From contig SFGY01000013.1 in assembly GCA_004556455.1 (NCBI GenBank), positions 1-24,449 on the forward strand: 24,449 nucleotides of DNA, written 5' to 3'. The notes below the pieces were generated by a model. The model ran no database searches and was not told the origin of the DNA. It saw only the letters and a program-made list of their open reading frames with translations. This stretch comes from Clostridiales bacterium (GTDB lineage: Bacteria; Bacillota; Clostridia; Saccharofermentanales; DTU023). The position numbers and the translations under genes are program-made. Shown here one piece after another: positions 1 to 6,639 of the stretch; positions within the stretch are counted from its first letter, which is position 1; the number at the start of each line of letters is the position of its first letter.

Positions 1-314
1 TTTTCCGTTACATTGAGTACGGGGATAAGATTGTAAAACTGGTAGATCAGTCCCACCTGACGGCGGCGGAAGATGGCAAGCTGTTCCTCGTTCTGCGCGT
101 ACACATCCTTGCCGTCCATAAGCACCCTGCCGCTTGTAGGCCGGTCCACACCGCCGAGGATGTGAAGCAGGGTGGATTTGCCCGAGCCGGACGGACCGAT
201 CACGGCGACAAACTCTCCCTTCTCCACCGAAAAGGATACACCGTCCAGCGCCCGCACCTCGTTCTCACCTTTTCCGTATACCTTTGTAAGGTTTTCAACC
301 CGCAATATTTCCAT
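1..314 (-). CDS. ABC transporter ATP-binding protein (partial, N-terminal part)
   Basis: This is the first ~104 residues of an ABC ATPase read leftward; the rest lies beyond the window. The protein begins MEILRVENLTKVYGKG and has Walker A GPSGSGKS at residues 40-47, followed by HILGGVDRPTSGRV and a Q-loop near residue 92 (YQFYNLIP). The opening sequence and Q-loop context fit the MacB/LolD/BceA-type ATPases that energise an FtsX-like permease, often for antimicrobial peptide resistance or lipid/lipoprotein handling. The start is fixed by an AAAGGAG ribosome site just upstream. It follows a two-component gene pair on the same strand, and its promoter carries a palindrome (374-406), so control by that response regulator is likely. 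The substrate cannot be told from this fragment. Confidence 0.93.
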   Translation of the reverse strand, partial: MEILRVENLTKVYGKGENEVRALDGVSFSVEKGEFVAVIGPSGSGKSTLLHILGGVDRPTSGRVLMDGKDVYAQNEEQLAIFRRRQVGLIYQFYNLIPVLNVTE

Positions 315-353
315 TCTGAAACACTCCTTTCGCTTTTTACATCCTCATTTTAC

Positions 354-383
354 TTTATACGGATGACACGGCGGTGACTTCAA
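354..383 (-). promoter_or_regulatory. Probable promoter of the ABC transporter operon
   Basis: On the minus strand, a TTGAAG -35 (378-383) and TATAAA -10 (354-359) are separated by 18 bp and lie about 40 bp before the ABC gene start. The -35 sits inside the palindrome at 379-406, as expected for a promoter controlled by a DNA-bound response regulator. Seen in sequence; activity is inferred. Confidence 0.55.
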
Positions 384-406
384 AGTGACGGATCCGTCAC
401 TTTGAA
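374..406. promoter_or_regulatory. Perfect 28-bp palindrome with GTGAC repeats, candidate response-regulator operator
   Basis: Positions 379-406 form an uninterrupted 28-bp palindrome centred on GGATCC (390-395). GTGAC occurs at 374-378 and 385-389, an 11-bp period, and its inverse GTCAC at 396-400. Direct half-sites one helical turn apart are typical of OmpR/PhoB-family regulators. It overlaps the -35 of the ABC promoter. On the minus strand the T-run precedes rather than follows the hairpin, so it is a poor terminator for the kinase transcript. In the + direction it is followed by A residues. Confidence 0.5.
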
Positions 407-422
407 AAAAGGGAGCCGCCGG

Positions 423-1381
423 TCAGACGGTTCCCTTATAAAAGCGGATGGTGAACATGGCGCCCGCCTTTCTGTTCTGCAATGATCATGCGTGATAAGG
501 CAAGCCCGATCCCGAAGCTCTTGCCGTCGGAGTCTTTCCCCTTATAAAATCGCTCAAAGATGTGCGGAAGATCCTCCGCAGAAACACCCGTGCCGTTGTC
601 CTTGATCACGATTTCGGAATATAGGGCGGTTTCGGCTGCGTCGATCTCGATTCTGCCTCCGTCCGGCGTATGCTCCATGCAGTTTAGCCTCGCTTGTCCA
701 TGCGGGATCCCCATAAAAATCCCCCTCGGCGCGGATGATAAGTTCCTGCCCACGCAGCTCAATGGGGATGAGCAGGGGCGAACAGGACTTCTTTATCAGC
801 GTTGCCAAGCTGACCGTTTCTTTGTTGAAGCTTACCGTTCCGGCATCCAGCTTTGAAATTTTCAGCAGGGTGGTGATCAGCCAGTCGATGCGGCCGAGCA
901 GCCCATAAAGCTCGTTTGTCAGCTGATGTCTGCACTCATCGGTCAGACCGGATGCCGACAGCCGTTCTACCAGCAGATTTATCGAGGTCAGCGGTGTGCG
1001 GATCTGGTGGGATATGTCGGCTAAGGAATCTGCCAGATATTTTTTGTCATTTATGAGCTTTTGCTGCTGCTCACGCAGACGAACCGTCATCTTATAGATC
1101 TCACTGTGGAGGATGCTCAGCTCGCCCTCCGAATAATTATCAAAATCGATCGAACTGTCGCCGTGCAGAACCTGATTGATATCATCCGCAAGGGAAGAAA
1201 TCCTCTGATACCTCTTGTAAGTGCTGATGCAGAATACCAGCATAAGGAGCAGAGATAGGACAACGGCGGTCAGTCCGGCACGGAGGTCGAACCAAAAGCA
1301 GAGGGAACAGGCAATTACGGCAACGGAAAGCTGCCACAGCAGCGCGCCGCGTACCTCTTTGTTTTTCAGCAGCCTCATCAT
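423..1381 (-). pseudogene. Sensor histidine kinase, disrupted by two frame-changing deletions
   Basis: The intact N-terminal part has two membrane segments (about residues 13-55), then a dimerisation/phosphoacceptor helix with ISHQIRTPLTSI (H-box). The frame is lost near 684-687: the first frame reads WTSEA and then nonsense, while the second frame resumes with NCMEHTPDGG, an N-box-like region, followed by DNGTG and FGIGLALSRMIIAEQ (G boxes). A second break near 468-472 moves to the third frame, which ends GAMFTIRFYKGTV and stops at 423. Comparison with the usual kinase order suggests roughly 17 bp lost at the first site and about 26 bp at the second, both 2 mod 3. The start overlaps the response-regulator stop by 4 bp (ATGA). 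As written the gene cannot make a full ATPase domain. An assembly error remains possible. Confidence 0.85.
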
Positions 1382-2049
1382 GCGTCCACCTTGTATCCGA
1401 TCCCGCGAACCGTCTGAATGATCTTCGGCTCGGCAGGGTCGTCCTCGATCTTCTCACGCAGACGCTTGATATATACCGTCAGCGTATTGTCGTTGACATA
1501 GGTACCCGCAACATCCCACATTGAGTCAAGCAGCCGCTCTCGGGTCAGCACGATCCCCCGATTGTTGATGAAAGCCAGCAAAAGACGGTATTCCAGCGCA
1601 GAAAGAAACAGATCCTTGTTGTTCTTCATTGCCGTGCCCTTTTCGGTATCCACCACCACATCACCGAGCTTTACGGTCTTTCCCGTGCTGCCTGTAAGCC
1701 GGAGAACATTTTTGATGCGGGAAAGAAGCTCTCGCGGACGGAACGGCTTCGGAATATAATCGTCGGCACCGAGGTCAAAGCCCGTAACGGTGCTGTACTC
1801 ATCGCCGGAGGCGGTCAGAAAAATGACGGGGATATCAAATTCGGCCTTGATCGCTCTGCACGCGGAAAAGCCGTTGCCTTCGGCCAAGGATACGTCAAGC
1901 AGCACCAGGTCCGCCTTTTCCGCCGCCAGCGCCGACATAGCGGCAGCCTGTCCGGACACGCTTCGGACAATATATCCTGCGCCGTTCAGATATTCAGTCA
2001 GGTTGGTGACGATCGTCTTATCGTCTTCCACTAACAGTATCTTGAGCAT
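1378..2049 (-). CDS. OmpR/PhoB-family response regulator
   Basis: A 223-residue cytoplasmic transcription factor. The receiver domain (1-~115) has acidic residues D9/D10, phosphoacceptor D52 in LVLLDVSL, T79 and K101 in YIPKPF. The C-terminal winged helix (~125-223) ends in the typical IIQTVRGIGYKVDA. A GGAGG ribosome site lies 8 nt before the ATG. It overlaps the kinase gene by 4 bp and is 22 bp downstream of the Crp/Fnr gene, so the three are probably cotranscribed. All catalytic positions are present even though the partner kinase is broken. It could act on phosphate from another source or work unphosphorylated at the palindrome upstream of the ABC gene. The regulated target is inferred from position only. 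Confidence 0.95.
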   Translation of the reverse strand: MLKILLVEDDKTIVTNLTEYLNGAGYIVRSVSGQAAAMSALAAEKADLVLLDVSLAEGNGFSACRAIKAEFDIPVIFLTASGDEYSTVTGFDLGADDYIPKPFRPRELLSRIKNVLRLTGSTGKTVKLGDVVVDTEKGTAMKNNKDLFLSALEYRLLLAFINNRGIVLTRERLLDSMWDVAGTYVNDNTLTVYIKRLREKIEDDPAEPKIIQTVRGIGYKVDA

Positions 2050-2071
2050 GATCGAACCTCCGCATATATCC

Positions 2072-2734
2072 TTATAATTTCAGAATAAAATGATTTTTAT
2101 GAAATTCCAGCAGTCCATCCTTTTGCATTTTTCCAAGCTCAAGCGAAAGACCGCTGCGCTCCACAGCGAGATAGTCCGCCAGCTGTTGCCTTGAAAAAGG
2201 AATATCAAATTCATAGCGACCGAGACGCTGTGCCTCCGCCGAAAGATACGACATCAGCTTGCCCCTTGTTGTCCGCTGCCCCATGTGGGTGAGCTTTTCA
2301 TTCTGAAGCAGATTTTTCTCGGCAAGCTCCGCCAGCAGATTTCGTATGATGCGGTTGTGATGTTCACAGGCCGAGGAGCAGACGGTAAGAACGCGTCTGA
2401 TGTTCAGAAGCATTACCGTGACCGGCGTTTCGGCGATGACGCTCACATTCAGCACTGCGCCCGGCGCACAGGCAAAGGCGGCGGCATAAACCTGTCCCTG
2501 TCCTGCTTTTGAGAGGATATTTCGGTTTCCCCAGATATCCTCCTGTATGATCATTATGCTTCCGGACAAAACGATTCCCACGGATCCCACCGTGTCACCG
2601 GTGCGGAGCAGAAAAGCGTCCTTCGGAAAGGCTTCCTGCCTTGCATCAAGGCAGGATAACATCGGCACAAGCTCCTCCTCTGCAATTCCCGAAAATAGCT
2701 GTGAGGAGCGGATGACTGGTAAAAACTCTTTCAT
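2072..2734 (-). CDS. Crp/Fnr-family transcriptional regulator
   Basis: A 220-residue protein with an N-terminal cyclic-nucleotide-binding-like beta barrel (about 15-130, with FLLRTGDTVGSVGIVLSGSIMI) and a C-terminal winged helix (about 150-220, with FSRQQLADYLAVERSGLSLELGKM as helix-turn-helix). I chose the ATG at 2734 because an AAAGAAGA purine tract precedes it; an upstream in-frame start adds 24 AT-rich-coded residues without a ribosome site. Relatives in Clostridia often sit beside ferredoxin-like and hybrid-cluster-protein genes and respond to nitrosative or redox stress. This gene diverges from a 4Fe-4S protein across an 83-bp gap holding a dyad. There is no N-terminal Cys cluster of the FNR type, so direct oxygen sensing by Fe-S is not supported. 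Confidence 0.92.
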   Translation of the reverse strand: MKEFLPVIRSSQLFSGIAEEELVPMLSCLDARQEAFPKDAFLLRTGDTVGSVGIVLSGSIMIIQEDIWGNRNILSKAGQGQVYAAAFACAPGAVLNVSVIAETPVTVMLLNIRRVLTVCSSACEHHNRIIRNLLAELAEKNLLQNEKLTHMGQRTTRGKLMSYLSAEAQRLGRYEFDIPFSRQQLADYLAVERSGLSLELGKMQKDGLLEFHKNHFILKL

Positions 2735-2756
2735 AAAAATCTTCTTTCGTTGAAAA

Positions 2757-2790
2757 TTCAACTGACTTGTTGATTCTATTATACTATAAT
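2757..2790. promoter_or_regulatory. Divergent promoter region with a TCAAC-N6-GTTGA dyad
   Basis: Arms TCAAC (2758-2762) and GTTGA (2769-2773) form a Crp/Fnr-like dyad, just upstream of a TATAAT at 2785-2790 (and TATACT at 2780-2785) that would serve the 4Fe-4S gene. The complementary strand also offers TATAAT-like hexamers directed at the Crp/Fnr gene, with the dyad then downstream of them. This arrangement suggests autoregulation plus control of the ferredoxin-like gene. The match to a canonical FNR box is partial. Confidence 0.5.
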
Positions 2791-2817
2791 ATAGGCAAAA
2801 ATACAAGGAGATTTTTT

Positions 2818-3540
2818 ATGAAGAGAAGAATTATAGAAATCAATAAGGACAAATGCAACGGTTGCGGAGCATGTGCCGCAGCCTGTCATGAGGGAGCGAT
2901 CGCCATGGTGGACGGAAAAGCGCAGCTGATGCGGGATGATTACTGCGACGGTCTGGGCGACTGTCTGCCCGCATGTCCCACGGGCGCGATCACCTTTGTG
3001 GAGCGCGAAGCCGCCGCCTATGATGAAGTCGCGGTCACGGCAAACAAGCAGAAAATGATGCAGGAAAAGATGAGGAACGAAGGGATGACTCTGCCGTGCG
3101 GCTGTCCGGGAACAAAGTCAAGAAGAATCGAGCATAACGAAAGCGAAAACGTCGTGGCGATGCCAGCAGGACAGGTCAGCCGTCTTTCCCAATGGCCGGT
3201 GCAGATAAAGCTTGTTCCCGTGAACGCGCCGTACTTTAACGGTGCTAAGCTGCTCATCGCCGCAGACTGCACGGCATATGCGTATGCGGCTTTTCATGAG
3301 CGTTTTATCAAAGGTCACATTACGCTTGTCGGGTGTCCTAAGCTGGACGGCGTGGATTATGCCGATAAGCTGACCGAGATCATCCGTGAGAACGATATAA
3401 AAAGCGTCACCGTCGTGCGTATGGAGGTCCCCTGCTGCGGAGGACTTGCGCAGGCGGCAATAACCGCTCTGAAAAACAGCGAAAAATTTATCCCGTGGCA
3501 GATCGTCACCATTTCCACGGACGGAAAAGAGCTTTCATGA
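2818..3540 (+). CDS. Ferredoxin-like 4Fe-4S binding protein
   Basis: A 240-residue cytoplasmic protein. The first cluster motif near residue 13 is CNGCGACAAAC followed by HEGAI. The second (near residue 42) reads CDGLGDCLPACP, in which the second Cys of the usual pattern is Leu, so a non-standard or 3-Cys site is possible. The C-terminal half has further cysteines (CGCPG, ADCTAY, VGCPK, PCCGG) and no family I can name confidently. An AAGGAGA ribosome site precedes the ATG. It diverges from the Crp/Fnr regulator. In other Clostridia this pair is commonly followed by hybrid cluster protein; here the next sequence is non-coding and then mobile-element genes. Electron transfer or redox sensing is inferred. 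Confidence 0.9.
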   Translation: MKRRIIEINKDKCNGCGACAAACHEGAIAMVDGKAQLMRDDYCDGLGDCLPACPTGAITFVEREAAAYDEVAVTANKQKMMQEKMRNEGMTLPCGCPGTKSRRIEHNESENVVAMPAGQVSRLSQWPVQIKLVPVNAPYFNGAKLLIAADCTAYAYAAFHERFIKGHITLVGCPKLDGVDYADKLTEIIRENDIKSVTVVRMEVPCCGGLAQAAITALKNSEKFIPWQIVTISTDGKELS

Positions 3541-3620
3541 TCGCAAGCCTCATCGGTTTTTGGACTGCCGCTCTTTTGACCACCCGTTTTTGAGGACGGC
3601 ACCCTTAAAACAGCCCAAAC

Positions 3621-3665
3621 ACAAAACACGCAGAATTCAGGAATGAGTTCTGCGTGTTTTGTTTG
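3621..3665. terminator. Strong hairpin, probable bidirectional terminator
   Basis: Perfect 15-bp arms (3621-3635 and 3648-3662) surround a 12-nt loop; the core arm is CAAAACACGCAGAA. The T-rich right arm (GTGTTTTGTTTG) fits termination of the 4Fe-4S transcript, though there is no clean T-run after it. Confidence 0.6.
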
Positions 3666-3763
3666 TACTCTCAATCGGCAGATTCAGATAGACGCATAAA
3701 AAACATCCTTATGAGAAATTGGCCTTTGACTTTGTCCTTTTTTCATGCTCATTTCACTTTGCA

Positions 3764-3790
3764 ATGCGTATTCCCGTTGTAAATACGCAT
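3764..3790. repeat. Inverted repeat upstream of the ParM-like gene
   Basis: Arms ATGCGTATT (3764-3772) and AATACGCAT (3782-3790) are perfect complements around a 9-nt spacer. The position, about 57 bp before the ParM-like start, suits an operator or a segregation-protein binding site. Confidence 0.55.
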
Positions 3791-3846
3791 ACTGAACCGT
3801 GTAATGATAATGAAAATCCAAAGCTGAAATATAGGAGGAACCTTAT

Positions 3847-4764
3847 ATGTTGATTGCAATTGACCATGGCAACTATGCCATCAAAACACCGCACCATTCC
3901 TTTGTTTCCGGTCTGTCCGAGCACACCGTCAAGCCGCCTATGTCGGATGAAATCCTGGAATACGACGGACGGTACTGGACAACCAGCGGAAAGCGTCTGA
4001 GTTACATGCGGGATAAAACGCAGGACGACCGTTATTTTGTTCTGACACTGTTCGCCATTGCAAAAGAGCTTGAGGATACCGGTCGGTACAGCCCCGTTGA
4101 ACAGATTCAACTGGCAGTGGGCTTGCCGCCGGAGCATTACGGTGTACTCAAGGACAAATTCACCCGGTATTTCAAACGGGACGGCATTATCAAATTTGTT
4201 TATAAGGATAAGCCGTACAGCATTATGATCGATAAGGTCATGGTGTTCCCGCAGGCATATGCGGCCGTTGTTCCGAAAAGCAGCATGGTAGTCAATATGC
4301 TTCGGGTGTTCGTTGTCGACATCGGCGGCTACACGACGGATGTGCTACTCCTGAAAAACGGCAAGCCTGATCTGCAGTTCTGCCGTTCGCTTGAAACCGG
4401 TATTATCACCATGAACAACGAGATCATCCGAAAAGTCGGTGCGCTTCACGATATGCGCATCGAGGACGAGCATATCAGCGCAGTCCTTTCCGGACACGAT
4501 ACGATTTTGCCGGACGATGTTAAGCAAACGATCTGCGGCGCAACCAAGCTTCATGCCCAGGACATTCTCAATCAGCTGCGCGAGCTGCAGGTCGATCTGC
4601 GTTCCAATCCGGCGGTTTTCATAGGCGGCGGAAGTCTGCTTCTCCGGCCGTTTCTGGAGGCTTCTCCGCTGGTCGCAAAGGCGGACTTCGTGGAGTCTCC
4701 CAATGCCAATGCGCTTGGATACGAAATGCTCGGCAGAGTGCAGCTGTCCCATCGTCCTGCATAA
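3847..4764 (+). CDS. ParM/StbA-like actin-fold segregation ATPase
   Basis: A 305-residue protein with the actin/Hsp70 nucleotide-binding motifs: phosphate-1 IAIDHGNYAIKT at the N terminus, phosphate-2 VVDIGGYTTDVLLLKNG around residues 157-173, and adenosine-contact IGGGSLLLRPF near residues 259-269. ParM filaments push plasmid copies apart when bound by a ParR-centromere complex. The AGGAGG ribosome site is 8 nt before the ATG. The next gene, 18 bp downstream, is a small protein in the position of ParR. In an integrated element this pair would stabilise the excised circular form. Low-GC codon use matches the neighbouring mobile genes and differs from the right half of the window. Confidence 0.9.
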   Translation: MLIAIDHGNYAIKTPHHSFVSGLSEHTVKPPMSDEILEYDGRYWTTSGKRLSYMRDKTQDDRYFVLTLFAIAKELEDTGRYSPVEQIQLAVGLPPEHYGVLKDKFTRYFKRDGIIKFVYKDKPYSIMIDKVMVFPQAYAAVVPKSSMVVNMLRVFVVDIGGYTTDVLLLKNGKPDLQFCRSLETGIITMNNEIIRKVGALHDMRIEDEHISAVLSGHDTILPDDVKQTICGATKLHAQDILNQLRELQVDLRSNPAVFIGGGSLLLRPFLEASPLVAKADFVESPNANALGYEMLGRVQLSHRPA

Positions 4765-4782
4765 AGGACGGTGTGATAGGCG

Positions 4783-5136
4783 GTGAGAAAAGACGGAAAA
4801 TATAGATTTACGCTGCAGTTCGGCGCCGACAGCGAAGATCAGATTCGCGTCGGTGAGCTGCTGGAAAAACTGGGCAACAGAAAAAGCATGATCATTGTTT
4901 CGGCATTGAGTGATTATATCAATGCTCATCCGGAGCTACAGTCCGGTTATAGTAGAATAGAGGTTAAGGTTGCTCCTGCCTTCGACCGCAATCAAATGGA
5001 ACGGTTGATACGGAGCATCGTTGAGGAGAAGTTATCTGAACTTCATACTATAGCGGATACTTCAATGAGTGGACCTTCCGAGGCTTTGGAAGAAGATATA
5101 ACCAAAATGCTCGACAATTTGGACATGTTCAATTAA
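4783..5136 (+). CDS. Small ParR-like partner of the ParM-like ATPase (hypothetical)
   Basis: A 117-residue protein starting at GTG. The N-terminal half (KYRFTLQFGADSEDQIRVGELLEKLGNRKSMIIVSAL, given here only in part) resembles a ribbon-helix-helix arrangement: a beta strand, then helices with KLGNRKSMIIVSALSDYI. The C-terminal half is acidic and helical, ending in ITKMLDNLDMFN, as expected for a filament-contact tail. The ribosome site is weak; AAAGGA lies about 13 nt upstream, overlapping the end of the ParM-like gene, which suggests translational coupling. Size, position and architecture point to the DNA-binding adaptor of a ParMR system. I assign this from context, not from a recognised sequence signature. 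Confidence 0.7.
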   Translation: MRKDGKYRFTLQFGADSEDQIRVGELLEKLGNRKSMIIVSALSDYINAHPELQSGYSRIEVKVAPAFDRNQMERLIRSIVEEKLSELHTIADTSMSGPSEALEEDITKMLDNLDMFN

Positions 5137-5138
5137 GC

Positions 5139-5180
5139 GCAAATGAGTCTGCTGGTACTACAGGCAGACTTATTTGCTTT
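5139..5180 (+). terminator. Hairpin terminator after the ParM/ParR-like pair
   Basis: Arms 5139-5152 (GCAAATGAGTCTGC) and 5164-5177 pair over 14 bp with one G-U, followed by TTT. It immediately follows the stop at 5136. Confidence 0.65.
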
Positions 5181-5300
5181 AAGGGTGGGATAAAACAAAG
5201 GAAAAATCCGAATATCACACTTATGGTGCGAGTATACAATTTATGCGCTCTTCACTTTCGCCGCGGAGTCCACTAAAATATGTTTAAGGAGATATGTGCA

Positions 5301-5639
5301 GTGGACTACAAGACTTTAGGACAAAACATTCGGCGGCTCCGTGTTACACAGGGATTCCGGCAGGAGGATCTTGCTGAAAAGTGCGGATGCTCATCGAGCC
5401 ACATTGGCCAGATCGAAAACGGTCGGGTAAAGCCGAGCCTTGATATGACAGTTCGTATTGCAAATGCTTTGAATGCGACTACGGATCAGTTATTGGCTCA
5501 TGAGTTTTCCCACCCTGAAGAAATCTATCTGAAGGAGATTGCCGAACGAATTGAAAAATACCCAGTATCAAAACGGATACTGGCGTGTGAAGGGTTTAAC
5601 ACCTATTTGGATTCACTTGAAAAGTTCAGTAAATCATAG
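5301..5639 (+). CDS. XRE-family helix-turn-helix regulator
   Basis: A 112-residue Cro/CI-type DNA-binding protein. The HTH_3 domain spans about residues 5-62 (LGQNIRRLRVTQGF, EDLAEKCGCSSSHIGQIENG, PSLDMTVRIANAL); the C-terminal ~45 residues are helical. I chose the GTG at 5301 because AAGGAG lies 9 nt before it and the family starts MDYKxLGQNIRR; an ATG at 5280 is in frame but has no ribosome site. Such proteins commonly repress excision/transfer genes of clostridial conjugative elements. Two hairpins follow the stop. The operator is not identified. Confidence 0.92.
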   Translation: MDYKTLGQNIRRLRVTQGFRQEDLAEKCGCSSSHIGQIENGRVKPSLDMTVRIANALNATTDQLLAHEFSHPEEIYLKEIAERIEKYPVSKRILACEGFNTYLDSLEKFSKS

Positions 5640-5722
5640 GGATAAGTGAGAGTGCATATGACGAGGAACAGACCCTAACAGAAGGAAGAAGCATAACTGT
5701 TTTAATATCAGTATACAAATAG

Positions 5723-5745
5723 CCGAGCCGTTGGCATCGGTTTTA
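5723..5745 (+). terminator. Hairpin after the XRE gene
   Basis: CCGAGCC (5723-5729) pairs with GGCATCGG (5733-5740) through one bulged A, followed by TTTT. Probably ends the XRE transcript. Confidence 0.55.
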
Positions 5746-5760
5746 TATTCACGCATGAAG

Positions 5761-5798
5761 CGACTGTATCACACAGAAGTGTGGTATGGTCGTTTTTT
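5761..5798 (+). terminator. Second terminator or attenuator in the leader of the sigma-like gene
   Basis: CGACTGTATCACAC (5761-5774) and GTGTGGTATGGTCG (5779-5792) pair over all 14 positions (three G-U), with an AGAA loop and six Ts directly after. This is a textbook intrinsic terminator. Its place 180 bp before the sigma-like gene allows either termination of the XRE transcript or attenuation of a readthrough leader. Confidence 0.7.
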
Positions 5799-5809
5799 AT
5801 TATACCCTT

Positions 5810-5980
5810 TGGAAGGAGGTGAATCCGATGTTCTGATCGCTGTGATAATCATCGTAACGACCAACCACTATTTTATTCACAGCATGCCATCATGGCATGT
5901 TGCGTATATCGCTGAAAACCGTGCCGTGAAACGGTACGGCTTCTCCCTGCTGTGGTGGCATGCCCCAAGGAGGCATGAAA
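5810..5980 (+). promoter_or_regulatory. Structured mRNA leader with competing hairpins over the ribosome site
   Basis: A strong AAGGAGG at about 5813-5819 leads into an ATG followed at once by a stop (ATG TTC TGA at about 5828). CATGCCA (5883-5889) pairs with TGGCATG (5893-5899). CCGTGCCGT pairs with ACGGTACGG around 5920-5940. CATGCC (5959-5964) pairs with GGCATG (5972-5977), enclosing the AAGGAGG (5967-5973) of the sigma-like gene. A third TGGCATG copy at 5956-5962 can pair with the first CATGCCA, so alternative folds exclude each other. Together with a near-empty leader ORF this suggests translational control. Inference from sequence only. Confidence 0.5.
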
Positions 5981-6403
5981 ATGGACCACAGACAGGAATA
6001 TCCCGAACGGGATGAGCTACGGGCAAAGTTTACGCGATGGCTTGAGACAGTAATTAAGCGTGCGAAAATTGATTACCTGCGAAAATACGAGAATCGTCCG
6101 GAAACCATATCCTACGAGGATATACCGGAGAAGGAGCTTATTGATCTGGCACAACGCGAATTATGGCCGAGCAGCACAAGAATGCAGACCCCGTATGATT
6201 TTGAAGAGGAACGGCTGACAAAGGCTTTTATGGAGCTGCCATTAAAGCGTCGGCAGGTAATGGAACTGCTGTTTCTGGCAGACCTGAGCGAAACAGAAAC
6301 AGCCAAAAGGCTCAACTGCTCGTTGCAGTATGTTAGAAATCAAAGGTGCATTGCACTGAAAAAGCTACGCTCCCGTCTGATGGAAGGCGGTGATGATGAA
6401 TGA
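5981..6403 (+). CDS. Sigma-70-like regulatory protein of a conjugative element
   Basis: A 140-residue protein whose C-terminal half is a sigma region 4-like HTH: LPLKRRQVMELLFLADLSETETAKRLNCSLQYVRNQR, described here in two pieces, ELLFLADLSETETAKRL and NCSLQYVRNQR, about residues 83-120. The N-terminal part has RAKFTRWLETVIKRAKIDYLRKY, typical of the short sigma-like proteins of Tn916/Tn1549-type elements, which control transfer or excision genes. The ATG at 5981 is preceded by AAGGAGG at 7 nt; upstream in-frame ATGs have poorer spacing. The ribosome site lies in a hairpin (5959-5977). Its stop overlaps the next gene by 4 bp (ATGA), so the two are translationally coupled. Confidence 0.9.
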   Translation: MDHRQEYPERDELRAKFTRWLETVIKRAKIDYLRKYENRPETISYEDIPEKELIDLAQRELWPSSTRMQTPYDFEEERLTKAFMELPLKRRQVMELLFLADLSETETAKRLNCSLQYVRNQRCIALKKLRSRLMEGGDDE

Positions 6404-6591
6404 ACGCATCTGAGTTCAAAAAGGTTCTGCAAGGGGCCGTTTTGGGAAATCATCGGGATTTAGAGTCCATACTGGAATTGTATATGCCGATGATTGAGCA
6501 TAATTCCTATTTGTATGGCCGCTTGGATGAGGATCTGAAGCAGTACATTCTCATACATATTGCGCTTAACATCTCAAAATTTAAGATTTGA
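6400..6591 (+). CDS. Small helix-turn-helix protein of conjugative-transposon type
   Basis: A 63-residue protein resembling the HTH_16 family that accompanies the sigma-like protein in Tn916-type elements: ASEFKKVLQGAVLGNHRDLE, then ILELYMPMI and LDEDLKQYILIHIALNI. These are usually short regulators that resemble sigma region 2. The ATG overlaps the stop of the upstream gene by 4 bp, and the upstream gene's end (GGAGG-like GGAAGGCGG) supplies the ribosome site. A terminator follows at 6597. Its partnership with the sigma-like protein is the main evidence of role. Confidence 0.85.
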   Translation: MNASEFKKVLQGAVLGNHRDLESILELYMPMIEHNSYLYGRLDEDLKQYILIHIALNISKFKI

Positions 6592-6596
6592 GGCGA

Positions 6597-6633
6597 ATGC
6601 CGGTTTCGGGATATCTGAAGCCGGCATTTTTTG
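6597..6633 (+). terminator. Intrinsic terminator of the sigma/HTH operon
   Basis: ATGCCGGTTTC (6597-6607) pairs with GAAGCCGGCAT (6617-6627) with one G-U, followed by six Ts and a second T-run. Confidence 0.8.
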
Positions 6634-6639
6634 AATTTT

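Larger units (their letters stand above)
3541..3846. other. 306-bp gap between the 4Fe-4S gene and the ParM-like gene
   Basis: No gene is seen. The gap holds a long hairpin (3621-3662), a T-rich stretch around 3730-3742 and a 9-bp inverted repeat (3764-3790), then an AGGAGG site for the ParM-like gene. It is the likely left edge of the maintenance module and a candidate centromere (parC) region. Confidence 0.5.

Noticed and set aside
3541..3760. Possible left attachment site of the element
   Set aside because: No sequence matching the region around 12,320-12,430 or the tRNA 3' end could be recognised, so no att site is claimed.
5731..6015. 94-codon open frame upstream of the sigma-like gene
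   Set aside because: Runs through a terminator and several hairpins and overlaps the better-supported gene at 5981; its ATG has no ribosome site.
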